DNA of 64,000 nucleotides, taken from contig NZ_CP076538.1 in the NCBI RefSeq assembly GCF_018885265.1, positions 3,012,001-3,076,000 on the forward strand. The letters run 5' to 3'. The notes under the pieces were generated by a model. That model did no database searches. It was not told where the DNA came from and saw only the letters and a program-made list of their open reading frames with translations. The translations under genes were made by a program, and so were the position numbers. Origin of the DNA: Amycolatopsis aidingensis (GTDB taxonomy: Bacteria > Actinomycetota > Actinomycetes > Mycobacteriales > Pseudonocardiaceae). Of this stretch, positions 52,993 to 64,000 are shown one piece after another. How positions within the stretch are numbered: the stretch's first letter is position 1; each line of letters starts with the position of its first letter.

Positions 52993-53940
52993 TTACGCTG
53001 GGGTGATACGCTTGGCGGCCAGCCGCTCGGGCTTCGGCCAGCGGACGTTGCGGGCCCAGCCGAACTTCTCGAACATCCAGATCAGCCGGGCGGAGATGTC
53101 GATCTGGCCGCGCAGCACCCCGTGCCGGGCGCAGGTCGGGTCCGCGTGATGCGAGTTGTGCCAGGACTCGCCCATGGACAGGATGGCCAGTGGCCAGAAG
53201 TTCGCGGCCTTGTCCCTGCTGGCGAACGGGCGGGAACCGACCATGTGGCAGATCGAGTTCACCGACCAGGTCACATGGTGCAGGAAGGCGATCCGCACCA
53301 GCCCGGCCCAGAAGAACGCGGTCACCGCCCCCCACAGCGACCAGGTGAGCAGGCCGCCGAGCACGGCGGGCAGCCCGAGGCTGAGCACGATCCACAGCGC
53401 GAAATAGCGGTTCACCATGCGCAGGTCGGCGTCGGCGACCAGGTCGGGGGCGAACCGGTCGTAGTTGGTGACCTCACGCCGGAACATCCAGCCCATGTGT
53501 GCGTGCCAGAACCCCCTGGCCAGCGCGACCGGGGAGCTGCCGAACAGCCACGGCGAGTGCGGGTCACCCTCCCGGTCGGCGAAGGCGTGGTGCCGCCGGT
53601 GGCTGGCCACCCAGAAGATCACCGAGCCCTGCACCGCCATGCTGCCCGCGATGGCCAGCGCGATCCGCAGCGGGCGGCCCGCCTTGAACGCCCCGTGCGT
53701 GAAGTAACGGTGGTAACCGACCGTAACCCCGAGGGTGGCGACGGTGTAGAAGGCGATCGCGAGTACCAGGTCCACCCAGTTGATGCCCCATCCCCAGGCG
53801 AACGGGATCGCCACCAGCAACGCGATGAACGGGACCAGCAGGAAGGTCTTCAGGACGATCATCTGGGCGGTGGAACGCTCGCCCGAGACGAGGGGCTTGG
53901 GATTGCTCCGCTGGTCGGCAGGGGAGGATGTGACACTCAT
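52993..53940 (-). CDS. Acyl-CoA (delta-9-type) fatty-acid desaturase
   Basis: A 315-residue membrane di-iron desaturase. Three His boxes are present: GYHRYFTHGAF (~residue 80), ASHRRHHAFAD (~118), and SWHNSHHADPTC (~260), plus NSICHMVG. Four membrane helices are arranged in pairs around the boxes. It introduces a cis double bond into saturated acyl chains using O2 and an electron donor. ATG 53940 is chosen; a longer in-frame leader to 54036 has no conserved sequence. Downstream it converges with the ATP-grasp gene. Confidence 0.93.
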   Translation of the reverse strand: MSVTSSPADQRSNPKPLVSGERSTAQMIVLKTFLLVPFIALLVAIPFAWGWGINWVDLVLAIAFYTVATLGVTVGYHRYFTHGAFKAGRPLRIALAIAGSMAVQGSVIFWVASHRRHHAFADREGDPHSPWLFGSSPVALARGFWHAHMGWMFRREVTNYDRFAPDLVADADLRMVNRYFALWIVLSLGLPAVLGGLLTWSLWGAVTAFFWAGLVRIAFLHHVTWSVNSICHMVGSRPFASRDKAANFWPLAILSMGESWHNSHHADPTCARHGVLRGQIDISARLIWMFEKFGWARNVRWPKPERLAAKRITPA

Positions 53941-54090
53941 GGTTCGGTGTGACCTCGAATCGGGGGGACGGGAAAACGGAACCGAAACCGGACATCGGGG
54001 ACGTGTGACCGGCAAGCCAAGCCTAACCGCAGGCACTGGCGAGTATGTCGCCCGTGCCTTACGACCGCGTGACGCCTTGCTTGCCGGAGC

Positions 54091-55068
54091 TCAGCCGATG
54101 GCCGCCGGCTGGGTTTCCGCGGACGCCGCGGGCCGGGCCGGGACGGGACCCCGGTCGCGGGCGGCGCACCACAGCGTGGCCGTGGCGACGATCACCAGCG
54201 CCGAGCCGAGGACGTGCAGGGAGACCAGCGCCTCCGGCACGCCGAGTTCGTACTGCAGCGTGCCGAGGCCACCCTGGGCCAGCGCGACCAGCCAGGTGAC
54301 CCCGTAGGTCTTCCACAGCCGCGCGTTCCCGCCCGCGCGCCACAGCAGCAGGCCGAACAGCGCGAGCGCCAGCAGGTACAGCACCAGGAAACCGCCGTGG
54401 ATCCGCGCGAGGGTCTCGATCGGAGCCTGCAGCCGCGGGGTGTCCGGATCGCCGCCGTGCGGGCCCGCGCCGGTCACCGTGGTCCCGGCGACCAGGACAC
54501 AGCCCAGCGAGACCGCCAGCGCCACCAGCAGCCGTCGCCCGGCAACCGGCACCCGCCACCGCGGCGGCTCGTCCCCCTCGCGGAAGGCGCGGTGCAGCAG
54601 CACGGCCAGCCACACCAGCGGGGTGGAGGCGAGGAAATGGATCGCGACCGTCCACCACAGCAGCCCGGCCATCACGGTGATTCCGCCGACCACGGCCTGG
54701 GTGACCACGCCCAGCGGCATGGTCCAGGCCAGCGCCAGCAGCCGCCGCCTGCCCGGCTGCTCCAGCCAGATCCGCCACGCCGCCAGCACGCACAGCGCGG
54801 CGACCAGGATCACCACCCCGGTCAGCATCCGGTTGCCGAACTCGATCCACTGGTTCAGCGTGGCGTACTCGGGATGCTCGGCAGGGAACATGCTGCCGGA
54901 GACGCACTGCGGCCAGGTTGGGCAGCCGAGACCGGAGCCGGTGACCCGCACGACGGAACCGGTGACCCCGATCCCGCCCTGGGTGACGATGGCGGCGATC
55001 GCGACGGCCCGCTGGACGGCGGCCGAGGGGTAGGGCAGGCGGGCGACGAGTGAGTTCAGGCGCTGCAA
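54091..55068 (-). CDS. ctaA: Heme A synthase
   Basis: A 325-residue COX15/CtaA membrane protein with eight helices that oxidises heme O to heme A. The first external loop has VRVTGSGLGCPTWPQC with the redox Cys pair, and the heme-ligand His residues lie in WTVAIHFLASTPLVW, LARIHGGFLVLYL and ALVSLHVLGSALV. QAVVGGITVMAGL is a family motif. ATG 55068. It is 9 bp downstream of the ABC permease gene. Works with CtaB (43.5 kb) in aa3 oxidase maturation. Positional equivalent of Rv1456c. Confidence 0.95.
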   Translation of the reverse strand: MQRLNSLVARLPYPSAAVQRAVAIAAIVTQGGIGVTGSVVRVTGSGLGCPTWPQCVSGSMFPAEHPEYATLNQWIEFGNRMLTGVVILVAALCVLAAWRIWLEQPGRRRLLALAWTMPLGVVTQAVVGGITVMAGLLWWTVAIHFLASTPLVWLAVLLHRAFREGDEPPRWRVPVAGRRLLVALAVSLGCVLVAGTTVTGAGPHGGDPDTPRLQAPIETLARIHGGFLVLYLLALALFGLLLWRAGGNARLWKTYGVTWLVALAQGGLGTLQYELGVPEALVSLHVLGSALVIVATATLWCAARDRGPVPARPAASAETQPAAIG

Positions 55069-55077
55069 TGGACTTCC

Positions 55078-55890
55078 CTAGGTGAGCCGGGTGGTGCGGG
55101 TGGCGAGCGCGGCCGCGGCGACGGCCCAGCCGGCGAGCACGAGCAGTGGATAACCGGAGAAGGTGCCGTCCACCAGCGCCGAGCGCAGGCCCTCGGCGAG
55201 CGCGCCGGATGGCAGCAGTAGCACGATGTCCGCTATCGGGCCGGGCAGGGCCGCGGGTGCGAGCAGGATGCCGCCCGCGAGTAGCAGCACGAACCAGACC
55301 ACGTTGGCCAGTGCCAGCACCGCCTCGGCCCTGAGCGCCCCGCCGAGCAGCACGCCGAGCGCCCCGAAGGCCAGGGTGCCCAGCAGCACCAGCAGTGCCG
55401 CGGACAGCAGCCCGCCTGCGGCGGGGGACCAGCCGAGCAGGCCCGCGACCACACCGAGCACCAGCATCTGCAGGGCCACCACCACCAGTGCGGCGACCAC
55501 CCTGCCCGCCACCAGCAGCCAGCGGGGCAGTGCGGTGGCCGCGAGGCGCTTCAGCACGCCGTAGCGCCGGTCGAAGCCGAGCGCGATGGCCTGGCCGGTG
55601 AACGCCGAGGACATCACGGCCAGCGCCAGGATCCTCGGGGTTACCCAGTCCACTTTGGACGTCGTGCCGAGGTCGCCGGTTGGCAGGACGTCCAGCAGGG
55701 TGAGCCCGGCCAGCAGCGCCAGCGGGATCAGCAGGGTGAGCAGCACCTGCTCGCCGTGCCGCAGGGTCATGGCCGCTTCCACCCTGGCCTGGGTGCGCAG
55801 CATCCGGCCGAGGCCGCCTCGCCCCGGCGCCGGGGTGAAGGTGCCGGGGGAGAAGCGAGCCTCGTCGGCCGTGCGGGTCACGGTGGTCAT
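55078..55890 (-). CDS. ABC-2-type transporter permease
   Basis: A 270-residue membrane protein with six helices and a cytosolic N-terminus (TTVTRTADEARFSPGTFTP). The run LGRMLRTQARVEAAMTLRHGEQVLLTLLIPLALL and FDRRYGVLKRLAATALPRWLLVAGRV are typical of ABC-2 export permeases. It forms an exporter with the ATPase encoded upstream; the ATG at 55890 overlaps that gene's stop by 4 bp. Substrate unknown. The conserved position between ctaA and mptB, as in mycobacteria, suggests a role in the cell envelope or heme/cytochrome assembly. Confidence 0.9.
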   Translation of the reverse strand: MTTVTRTADEARFSPGTFTPAPGRGGLGRMLRTQARVEAAMTLRHGEQVLLTLLIPLALLAGLTLLDVLPTGDLGTTSKVDWVTPRILALAVMSSAFTGQAIALGFDRRYGVLKRLAATALPRWLLVAGRVVAALVVVALQMLVLGVVAGLLGWSPAAGGLLSAALLVLLGTLAFGALGVLLGGALRAEAVLALANVVWFVLLLAGGILLAPAALPGPIADIVLLLPSGALAEGLRSALVDGTFSGYPLLVLAGWAVAAAALATRTTRLT

Positions 55891-56813
55891 CCTCGCAGTT
55901 CCTTTCCGGTCAGCTCGAGGAAGACCTCCTCCAGGTCGCGCCTGCCCACCTGCAGTTCCTCGGCCAGTACCCCGTGCCGCGCGCACCAGGCAGTGACGGT
56001 GGACACCACCTGCGGATCGACCAGCCCTTCCACCCGGTACGCCCCCGGCGCGGACTCGCGCACCAGATAGCCCTCGGGCAGGGCCGCCGCCAGCAGCCCG
56101 GTGTCCAGGCCGGGCCGCGCCCGGAACCGCAGCTGTGCGGCATCCGCCCGCTCGGTGGTCAGCGCGCTCGGCGCGCCCCGCACGACCACCCGGCCACCGT
56201 CGATGATCATCACCTCGTCGGCGAGCGCCTCGGCCTCCTCCATCAGGTGCGTGGTGAGCAGCACACTCACCCCGTCCGTGCGCAGCGCCCCGAGCAGGTC
56301 CCAGACCAGCCTGCGCGCCTGCGGGTCCATCCCGGCGGTCGGTTCGTCCAGGAACACCAGTTCCGGCCTGCCGACCAGCGCGCAGGCAAGGGAAAGCCGC
56401 TGCTGCTGCCCACCGGAGAGGCGCTTGAACGGAACCCGCCTTGCCGGGCCGAGGCCGAGCACCTCCAGCAGCCAGCCGACGTCCAGCGGCCGGGCCGCGC
56501 AGGTGGCCACCAGCCGCAGCATCTCCTCGGCCCGCACCCCGGGATAGGCGCCGCCGCCCTGCGGCATCACCCCGATCCGGGGCCGCAGCGCGGCGCTCTC
56601 GCGCACCGGGTCGAGGCCGAGTACCCGGACCGTCCCCGCGTCCGGGCACAGGAACCCTTCGCAGGCCTCGACCGTGGTGGTCTTGCCTGCGCCGTTCGGT
56701 CCCAGCAGGGCGAGCAGGCTGCCGCGGGGCATGTCCAGGTCGAGGCCGTCGACGGCGGTGGTGGAACCGAAGCGTTTCACCAGCCCGGTGATCTCGACGG
56801 CGGGGACACTCAC
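55887..56813 (-). CDS. ABC exporter ATP-binding protein
   Basis: A 308-residue ABC ATPase. Walker A is LLGPNGAGKTTTVEACEG at ~residue 38, Q-loop VMPQGGGAYPG, signature RLSGGQQQRLSLACAL, Walker B LVFLDEPTAGMDPQARR and H-loop LLTTHLMEEAEALAD. The ~85-residue C-terminal extension matches the DrrA-like (antibiotic/lipid export) group. GTG 56813 start; six bases separate it from the mptB stop, so mptB, this gene, the permease and ctaA form one unit. Confidence 0.94.
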   Translation of the reverse strand: MSVPAVEITGLVKRFGSTTAVDGLDLDMPRGSLLALLGPNGAGKTTTVEACEGFLCPDAGTVRVLGLDPVRESAALRPRIGVMPQGGGAYPGVRAEEMLRLVATCAARPLDVGWLLEVLGLGPARRVPFKRLSGGQQQRLSLACALVGRPELVFLDEPTAGMDPQARRLVWDLLGALRTDGVSVLLTTHLMEEAEALADEVMIIDGGRVVVRGAPSALTTERADAAQLRFRARPGLDTGLLAAALPEGYLVRESAPGAYRVEGLVDPQVVSTVTAWCARHGVLAEELQVGRRDLEEVFLELTGKELRG

Positions 56814-56819
56814 AAATTC

Positions 56820-58538
56820 CTAGGGTACGGCTTGCTCCTGCGCGGCCACGTGCGGCGTCCGCTTGGGACGTTCCAGCAGCATGGGCGCCGTGCGGCGGAT
56901 CAGCAGCAGGGTGAGCGCGATCACCACGGCACCCGCGAGGTAGGCCTGCGGCAGGATGTAGGCGCGGCCGTCGAAGGTGCTGCCGGTGGGCGGAATCAGG
57001 AACGGCAGCACCACGCTCACCGCCGTCGCGGCCACCCGGAAGCGCGAGGTACCGGCCGATGCGGCCAGCGGGATTACCGCCCAGAGCAGGTACCACGGCT
57101 GCATCGACACCATCAGCATCGCGGTGGCGCCCAGCGAGACGCCGAGGCCGATGATCGGGCGGTAGCGCCAGCGGAAGCTGTCCCACAGGAACTTGATCGT
57201 GATCAGCACGCCGAGGCCGTAGCCCAGCATGCCGAGGATGGCCACCAGCGCCCCGGTGTGGTTGCCCAGCCCGAGGGCGATCCCGAGGATGCCGCCGACC
57301 TGGGCCAGCTCGGTTACCGGGGAGATCCAGCTCCAGACCAGGCCCGCGGTGTTCAGCAGCGCGCCGATCCAGCCGAAGCCCAGCCCGGTGCCCAGGCTCA
57401 CCGCCAGGGTGACCACGGCGCAGATCGCGGTCATCAGCGCGGCGGCCCGCAGCAGGTCCACGATCCGGCCGTGCCAGCGCCTTGCGATCATCACGCCGAA
57501 GAAGCCGAGTGCCCAGACCGCGTTCAGCTTCACCATGGCGCCGAGGGTGATGACCGTCGCGCCGAGCACGATGAACGGCAGTTCCCCGCGGGCCAGCGGT
57601 GGCGGAGTGTCGCCCTGCACCCGTACCGGCAGCCGCCGGATGCCGATCTCCAGCCCGGCCACCATCAGCCCGATCCCCAGTGCCTCGTTGTGCGCCCCGG
57701 CGATCAGGTGGAACAGCACCAGCGGGTTGAGCGCGCCGAGCCACAGCGCGGTGGCGGGCTGCACGCCGAACCGGTGGGCCAGCCGGGGCAGCGCCCATAC
57801 GATCAGCCCGACCCCGACCAGCGCGACCGCGCGGTGCAGCAGCACGCCGGTGGCGACGTCGTAGCCGACGATCCCGGACAGCCAGCTGCCGATCTGCAGG
57901 AACAGTGGGCCGTAGGGCGCGGGGGTCTCCCGCCACATGTTGGAAACGCCCATGGTGAGCGGGTCGCCGACGCCGAGCGCCTCGGCGGGCCCCAGCGAGT
58001 AGGGGTCCATCCCGCGGTGCACGATCTCGCTCTGCGCCAGGTAGCTGTAGACGTCCCGGGAGAACAGCGGCGGGATCAGCAGCAGCGGCGCCACCCACAT
58101 GGCCAGCGTGCGGTGCAGCTGTGCCTTGCTGGCCAGCCGGGCCCTGGTCGGCCGCGCGAACCGGCCGAGCATCAGCCAGCCGAACACCAGCAGGCCCATC
58201 CCGGCGAAGGCGATCGCCAGCGAGACCGTCGGGATCCGGGCGAACACCCGCAGCACCGGCACCTCGAACACCGGGTTGATCACCGGCGCCGCGCCCGCGC
58301 CGAGCGAGCCGAAGGCGAGGAACAGCGCGCCCACCGTGCCGACGTAGCGCACCACCCGCAGCGCTCGCTGCTCGGTGCCGTCCAGCGGCTCGGCAGCCCG
58401 CGGCCGGACCGGGGAGCGGGTGGTGACCGTGCCGTCCTCCGAGCGGCCGTCCTCCGGCGCGGCGTCCGTCCTGACGCCATCGCCGGCACGCCGCCGCGCC
58501 TCGTCCTTGCCAACAGCCACGGGGAGAACTGTATCCAT
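56820..58538 (-). CDS. mptB: Alpha-(1->6)-mannopyranosyltransferase MptB-like, polyprenol-phosphomannose dependent
   Basis: A 572-residue GT-C-type glycosyltransferase with about 13 membrane helices. The first external loop has the acidic motif FSRDVYSYLAQSEIVHRGMDPYS, followed by PAPYGPLFLQIGSWLSG; WYLLWAVIPLAASAG lies near the end. It uses decaprenyl-phosphomannose to extend mannans of lipomannan-like glycolipids. The N-terminal ~60 residues are charged and variable. ATG 58538 is used because upstream frame lacks conservation. Divergent from sufR across 78 bp, as Rv1459c and Rv1460 are in M. tuberculosis. Confidence 0.9.
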   Translation of the reverse strand: MDTVLPVAVGKDEARRRAGDGVRTDAAPEDGRSEDGTVTTRSPVRPRAAEPLDGTEQRALRVVRYVGTVGALFLAFGSLGAGAAPVINPVFEVPVLRVFARIPTVSLAIAFAGMGLLVFGWLMLGRFARPTRARLASKAQLHRTLAMWVAPLLLIPPLFSRDVYSYLAQSEIVHRGMDPYSLGPAEALGVGDPLTMGVSNMWRETPAPYGPLFLQIGSWLSGIVGYDVATGVLLHRAVALVGVGLIVWALPRLAHRFGVQPATALWLGALNPLVLFHLIAGAHNEALGIGLMVAGLEIGIRRLPVRVQGDTPPPLARGELPFIVLGATVITLGAMVKLNAVWALGFFGVMIARRWHGRIVDLLRAAALMTAICAVVTLAVSLGTGLGFGWIGALLNTAGLVWSWISPVTELAQVGGILGIALGLGNHTGALVAILGMLGYGLGVLITIKFLWDSFRWRYRPIIGLGVSLGATAMLMVSMQPWYLLWAVIPLAASAGTSRFRVAATAVSVVLPFLIPPTGSTFDGRAYILPQAYLAGAVVIALTLLLIRRTAPMLLERPKRTPHVAAQEQAVP

Positions 58539-58604
58539 CCGGGCAGGCGCGTGAGTCAGGTCACCACGCCCGCGCCGATCTTTGCCCTCGGCCCGGAAAT
58601 ACGA

Positions 58605-58619
58605 CACACTTATGTTGTG
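58605..58619. promoter_or_regulatory. Candidate sufR operator/promoter region
   Basis: CACACTTATGTTGTG is a weak dyad (CACA/TGTG arms) that covers the sufR GTG and lies in the AT-richest part of the 78-bp mptB-sufR interval. CACACT (58605-58610) is six bases from the GTG and could be the -10 of a leaderless sufR transcript. Autorepression by SufR at this site is expected from other actinobacteria but not shown by sequence alone. Confidence 0.25.
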
Positions 58620-59396
58620 AAAAAGCAGGACGCCCCGGACCAGGGGGGCGGCACGCCCCGCCCCGCGGACGGTGCTGTCCCTGTGCAGGTTACGGCCGAG
58701 GGGCGGACCCGGCACGAGGTCGCCAGGCTACTGCTGGAGCAGGGGCCGATGACCGCCGTGGCGGTCGCCGAGCAGCTGGGAATCAGTCCCACCGCGGTGC
58801 GCAGGCATCTGGACGCCCTGCTCACCGACGGCGAGGCGGAGACACGGCAGGCCTCCCGGCGGGTCCCGCGCGGCCGCGGCAGGCCGGCGAAGCAGTTCCT
58901 GCTGACCGAGTCCGGAAGGGCCCGGTTCGGGCACGCCTACGACGACCTGGCCGTGGCGGCGATCCGGTTCCTCGCCGAGCACGCGGGCGAGGACGCGGTG
59001 CGCACGTTCGCGCAGCGCCGGATGGCCTCACTGGTCGAGCCGCACCGGGAGGCCGTGGCCCGCGCGAGCGAGCCCGCGGCCAGGGCGGAGGCCCTCGCCG
59101 CGGCACTGACCAGGGAGGGTTACGCTGCGTCGACGCGTCAGGTCGGTGCGGGCGAGCAACTCTGCCAGCACCACTGCCCGGTGGCCCACGTCGCCGCCGA
59201 GTTCCCGCAGTTGTGCGAGGCCGAGACGGAGGCTTTCGCGCAGCTGCTCGGAACGCACGTGCAGCGGCTGGCGACGATCGCACGCGGGGACGCCGCGTGC
59301 ACCACGCACGTACCCGTCTCCCCGGCGGGTAACCCGGACGCGAAGCGGCCGGGGAGACGAAACGCAGGATCTGCGAATGGAGGGAATCCCGCATGA
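58617..59396 (+). CDS. sufR: Iron-sulfur-sensing repressor SufR
   Basis: A 259-residue regulator. The N-terminal winged helix is [39 protein letters not shown] (here a run of landmarks, ~residues 27-65), with the wing [14 protein letters not shown]. The C-terminal part carries the Fe-S ligands [19 protein letters not shown], a C-x3-C-x12-C set typical of SufR. With a cluster bound it represses the suf operon, releasing it under iron or oxidative stress. GTG 58617 is the start; its stop overlaps sufB as ATGA. Confidence 0.92.
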   Translation: MKKQDAPDQGGGTPRPADGAVPVQVTAEGRTRHEVARLLLEQGPMTAVAVAEQLGISPTAVRRHLDALLTDGEAETRQASRRVPRGRGRPAKQFLLTESGRARFGHAYDDLAVAAIRFLAEHAGEDAVRTFAQRRMASLVEPHREAVARASEPAARAEALAAALTREGYAASTRQVGAGEQLCQHHCPVAHVAAEFPQLCEAETEAFAQLLGTHVQRLATIARGDAACTTHVPVSPAGNPDAKRPGRRNAGSANGGNPA

Positions 59397-60841
59397 CTGC
59401 CGCTGCCGAGCAGCGCACTCCCACCACAGCGCCACTGAGCCAGGAAGAGACCATCGACTCTCTTGGCAAGTACGCGTACGGCTGGGCGGACTCCGACACC
59501 GCGGGCGCCAGCGCGCGCCGCGGGGTCGACGAGGATGTCGTCCGTGACATCTCGGCGAAGAAGTCCGAGCCGGAGTGGATGCGTGACGCGCGCCTGAAGG
59601 CGCTGAAGCTTTTCGACCGTAAGCCGATGCCGAACTGGGGCGCGGACCTTTCCGGGATCGACTTCGACACGATCAAGTACTTCGTGCGGTCGACCGAGCA
59701 GCAGGCGACCAGCTGGGAGGACCTGCCCGAGGACATCCGCAACACCTACGACAGGCTCGGCATCCCGGAGGCGGAGAAGCAGCGCCTGGTCGCCGGCGTC
59801 GCCGCGCAGTACGAGTCCGAGGTGGTCTACCACCAGATCCGCGAGGACCTGGAGCAGCAGGGTGTCATCTTCATGGACACCGACACCGGGCTGCGCGAGC
59901 ACCCGGAGCTGTTCCGGGAGTACTTCGGCTCGGTCATCCCGGCAGGCGACAACAAGTTCTCCGCGCTGAACACCGCGGTCTGGTCCGGCGGCTCGTTCAT
60001 CTACGTGCCGAAGGGTGTGCACGTGGACATCCCGCTGCAGGCCTACTTCCGGATCAACACCGAGAACATGGGCCAGTTCGAGCGGACCCTGATCGTCGTG
60101 GACGAGGACGCCTACGTGCACTACGTCGAGGGCTGCACGGCGCCGATCTACCAGTCCGACTCGCTGCACTCCGCGGTGGTGGAGATCGTCGTGAAGAAGG
60201 GCGCCCGCTGCCGCTACACGACGATCCAGAACTGGTCGAACAACGTCTACAACCTGGTCACCAAGCGGGCCAAGGCCGAAGAGGGCGCCACCATGGAGTG
60301 GGTCGACGGCAACATCGGCTCCAAGGTCACCATGAAGTACCCCTCGGTGTTCCTGATGGGCGAGCACGCCAAGGGCGAGGTGCTCTCGGTGGCCTTCGCC
60401 GGCGAGGGTCAGCACCAGGACGCCGGCGCGAAGATGGAGCACATGGCGCCGCACACCTCCTCCACCATCGTCTCCAAGTCGGTGGCACGGGGCGGTGGCC
60501 GCACCTCCTACCGCGGGCTGGTGAAGGTGGCCAAGCGGGCGCACCACTCCCGGTCCACGGTGAAGTGCGACGCGCTGCTGGTGGACACCGTGTCCCGCTC
60601 GGACACATACCCCTATGTGGACATCCGCAACGACGACGTGTCCATGGGCCACGAGGCCACGGTCTCCAAGGTGAGTGAGGACCAGCTGTTCTACCTGATG
60701 TCGCGCGGCCTCACCGAGGACGAGGCGATGGCGATGGTGGTGCGCGGGTTCGTCGAGCCGATCGCGCGTGAGCTGCCGATGGAGTACGCGCTGGAGCTGA
60801 ACCGCCTGATCGAACTGCAGATGGAAGGAGCCGTCGGCTGA
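59393..60841 (+). CDS. sufB: Fe-S cluster assembly scaffold subunit SufB
   Basis: A 482-residue SufB. It begins with [18 protein letters not shown] and [16 protein letters not shown], then the long beta-helix core. [18 protein letters not shown] contains the conserved Cys needed for sulfur transfer, and the end [23 protein letters not shown] is canonical. No intein is present, unlike M. tuberculosis SufB. It forms the SufBC2D scaffold with sufD and sufC. ATG 59393 overlaps sufR; sufD starts directly after the stop. Confidence 0.97.
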   Translation: MTAAAEQRTPTTAPLSQEETIDSLGKYAYGWADSDTAGASARRGVDEDVVRDISAKKSEPEWMRDARLKALKLFDRKPMPNWGADLSGIDFDTIKYFVRSTEQQATSWEDLPEDIRNTYDRLGIPEAEKQRLVAGVAAQYESEVVYHQIREDLEQQGVIFMDTDTGLREHPELFREYFGSVIPAGDNKFSALNTAVWSGGSFIYVPKGVHVDIPLQAYFRINTENMGQFERTLIVVDEDAYVHYVEGCTAPIYQSDSLHSAVVEIVVKKGARCRYTTIQNWSNNVYNLVTKRAKAEEGATMEWVDGNIGSKVTMKYPSVFLMGEHAKGEVLSVAFAGEGQHQDAGAKMEHMAPHTSSTIVSKSVARGGGRTSYRGLVKVAKRAHHSRSTVKCDALLVDTVSRSDTYPYVDIRNDDVSMGHEATVSKVSEDQLFYLMSRGLTEDEAMAMVVRGFVEPIARELPMEYALELNRLIELQMEGAVG

Positions 60842-60842
60842 G

Positions 60843-62015
60843 ATGACGGTGGCTGAGAACAACGTTGCCTCCGCCATGCGGGAGGAGCCTGTGGTGCCAC
60901 AGGCCTCCCGCGGCGAGCGGTTCACCTCCTACGATGTCGAGGCGTTCGAGGTGCCCGGCGGCCGCGAGGAGAACTGGCGGTTCACGCCGATGAAGCGGCT
61001 GCGGGGCCTGCACGACGGCTCCGCGGCCGCCACCGGCGAGGTCAAGCTGGACACCGAGGCCGCGCCCGAGGTGATCGTGGAGACGGTGGCCCGCGACGAC
61101 GCCAGGCTCGGCGCGGCGGGTGAGCCCAGCGACCGGATCGCTGCGCAGGCCTACAGTTCCTTCCCCGCGGCCACCCTGGTGACCGTGCCGAAGGAGACCA
61201 AGACCTCCAAGCCCACGGTGCTGCGGCTGACCGGGCCGGGCGAGGGCAAGGTGGCCTACGGGCACCTGCAGGTCCGGCTGGAGCCCTTTGCCGAGGGCGT
61301 CGTGGTGCTCGACCATGTGGGTTCCGGCACGTACGCGGACAACGTGGAGTTCGTGATCGGCGACTCCGCGAAGCTGACCGTGGTCAGCGTGCAGGACTGG
61401 GCCGATGACGCGGTGCACGTCTCCGAGCAGCATCTGCGGCTGGGCCGGGACGCGACGCTCAGGCACACCGTGGTCACCCTCGGCGGCGACCTGGTGCGGG
61501 TCTCGCCGACCGCGACCTTCGCCGACAAGGGCGGCGATGTCGAACTGCTCGGCCTGTACTTCGCCGACGCGGGCCAGCACCAGGAGCACCGGCTGTTCGT
61601 GGACCACGCGGTGGCGAACTGCAAGTCCAATGTGGTCTACAAGGGCGCGCTGCAGGGCGACGGCGCGCACGCGGTGTGGATCGGCGACGTGCTGATCCGC
61701 GCGGCCGCCGAGGCCACCGACACCTTCGAGCTGAACCGCAACCTGGTGCTCACCGAGGGGGCAAGGGCCGACTCGGTGCCGAACCTGGAGATCGAGACCG
61801 GCGAGATCGCCGGTGCCGGGCACGCCAGCGCCACCGGAAGGTTCGACGACGAGCAGTTGTTCTACCTGCAGTCGCGGGGTGTCCCTGAGGAGCAGGCGCG
61901 GCGGCTGGTGGTGCGCGGGTTCTTCCACGAGATCCTGATGAAGATCGACGTACCCGAGGTCCGCGAGCGCCTGGAAGCCGCGATCGAAGCCGAACTGGAA
62001 GCCGTCGGCGCCTGA
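60843..62015 (+). CDS. sufD: Fe-S cluster assembly subunit SufD
   Basis: A 390-residue SufD, paralogue of SufB. The N-terminus has SRGERFTSYDVEAFEVPGGREENWRFTPMKRL (landmark split), the beta-helix core includes VVLDHVGSGTYADNVEF and LGRDATLRHTVVTLGGDL, and the C-terminal LQSRGVPEEQARRLVVRGFFHEIL is the SufB/D-shared motif with the metal-ligand His (FFHEI). It completes the SufBC2D complex. It starts 1 bp after sufB. Confidence 0.96.
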   Translation: MTVAENNVASAMREEPVVPQASRGERFTSYDVEAFEVPGGREENWRFTPMKRLRGLHDGSAAATGEVKLDTEAAPEVIVETVARDDARLGAAGEPSDRIAAQAYSSFPAATLVTVPKETKTSKPTVLRLTGPGEGKVAYGHLQVRLEPFAEGVVVLDHVGSGTYADNVEFVIGDSAKLTVVSVQDWADDAVHVSEQHLRLGRDATLRHTVVTLGGDLVRVSPTATFADKGGDVELLGLYFADAGQHQEHRLFVDHAVANCKSNVVYKGALQGDGAHAVWIGDVLIRAAAEATDTFELNRNLVLTEGARADSVPNLEIETGEIAGAGHASATGRFDDEQLFYLQSRGVPEEQARRLVVRGFFHEILMKIDVPEVRERLEAAIEAELEAVGA

Positions 62016-62062
62016 CCGCCGAGCGAGCCCTCCTGCCACGAGAAAGACGGATAGAAGAAGAC

Positions 62063-64000
<1,938 letters not shown>

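Noticed and set aside
55078-58098. A 1006-codon minus frame covering mptB, the ABC ATPase and permease
   Set aside because: Only its last 270 codons (permease) are real; the rest is out of frame with mptB and the ATPase, which have clear motifs in other frames.
55974-58616. A long plus-strand extension upstream of SufR
   Set aside because: It is antisense to the ABC ATPase and mptB; SufR homology begins only after the GTG at 58617.
59393-60841. Intein in SufB
   Set aside because: The coding sequence is collinear with inteinless SufB at 482 residues; no Cys/Ser-led insertion with His-Asn end is present.

Overview
The window is a high-GC actinobacterial chromosome segment. Codon use, GTG/TTG starts and gene order point to a filamentous member of the Pseudonocardiaceae (Amycolatopsis/Saccharomonospora-like); the family name is an inference. 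The housekeeping backbone follows the order known from Mycobacterium tuberculosis Rv1420-Rv1464: uvrC-rapZ-yvcK-whiA, gap-pgk-tpiA-secG, then the pentose-phosphate operon tkt-tal-(pgi)-zwf-opcA-pgl facing ctaB, then qor, ctaA, an ABC exporter, mptB and the suf operon sufR-B-D-C-S. The first gene (esterase) and the last (sufS) are cut by the window edges. I saw no tRNA, rRNA, CRISPR array, insertion sequence or phage gene.

Layout. 0-7.3 kb: esterase fragment, GNAT acetyltransferase, a small unknown gene coupled to an M48-type membrane metalloprotease that carries an apparent +1 frameshift, a HAD hydrolase, and a secreted Asp-box/BNR repeat protein. 7.5-10.2 kb: an accessory regulatory module (61-aa protein, two tandem DUF6879 paralogues, an XRE/DUF5753 regulator, a 35-aa zinc-knuckle-like mini-protein and a 108-aa unknown), with two similar GAAA-N11-TTTC sites flanking it. 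10.3-15.1 kb: uvrC-rapZ-yvcK-whiA. 15.2-26.4 kb: a variable interval between whiA and gap with a membrane acyltransferase, a secreted alpha-lytic-type protease, a three-gene SMC-like operon (the main candidate for an unusual system), a LysE exporter and an HTH_42 protein.

26.5-30.4 kb: lower glycolysis, secG and the RNA-polymerase-binding protein RbpA. 30.4-34.7 kb: a small type VII-secretion-associated cluster (membrane protein, YbaB-like, EspC-like and WXG/PPE-like proteins) and an orphan sensor kinase. 35-43.2 kb: the pentose-phosphate operon. 43.4-55 kb: ctaB, HelD-type RNA polymerase recycling factor, lipoprotein FKBP, a MoxR ATPase/VWA-metallopeptidase pair, quinone oxidoreductase, an ATP-grasp pair, acyl-CoA desaturase and heme A synthase. 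55-58.5 kb: ABC exporter and MptB mannosyltransferase. 58.6-64 kb: the SUF iron-sulfur operon with its repressor SufR.

The strongest candidate for something undescribed is the operon at 17.56-24.38 kb. It encodes a kleisin-like, a winged-helix (KITE/MksE-like) and a 1496-residue head-coil-hinge-coil-head ATPase, which resembles MksBEF/Wadjet (JetABC) but lacks the JetD/MksG nuclease and has Asn in place of the usual Walker B glutamate. Other points of interest are a 54-bp intergenic repeat present in two copies, several TAnnnT-N6/8-start arrangements that predict leaderless mRNAs, and convergent genes whose stop codons overlap in a TTAG tetranucleotide.
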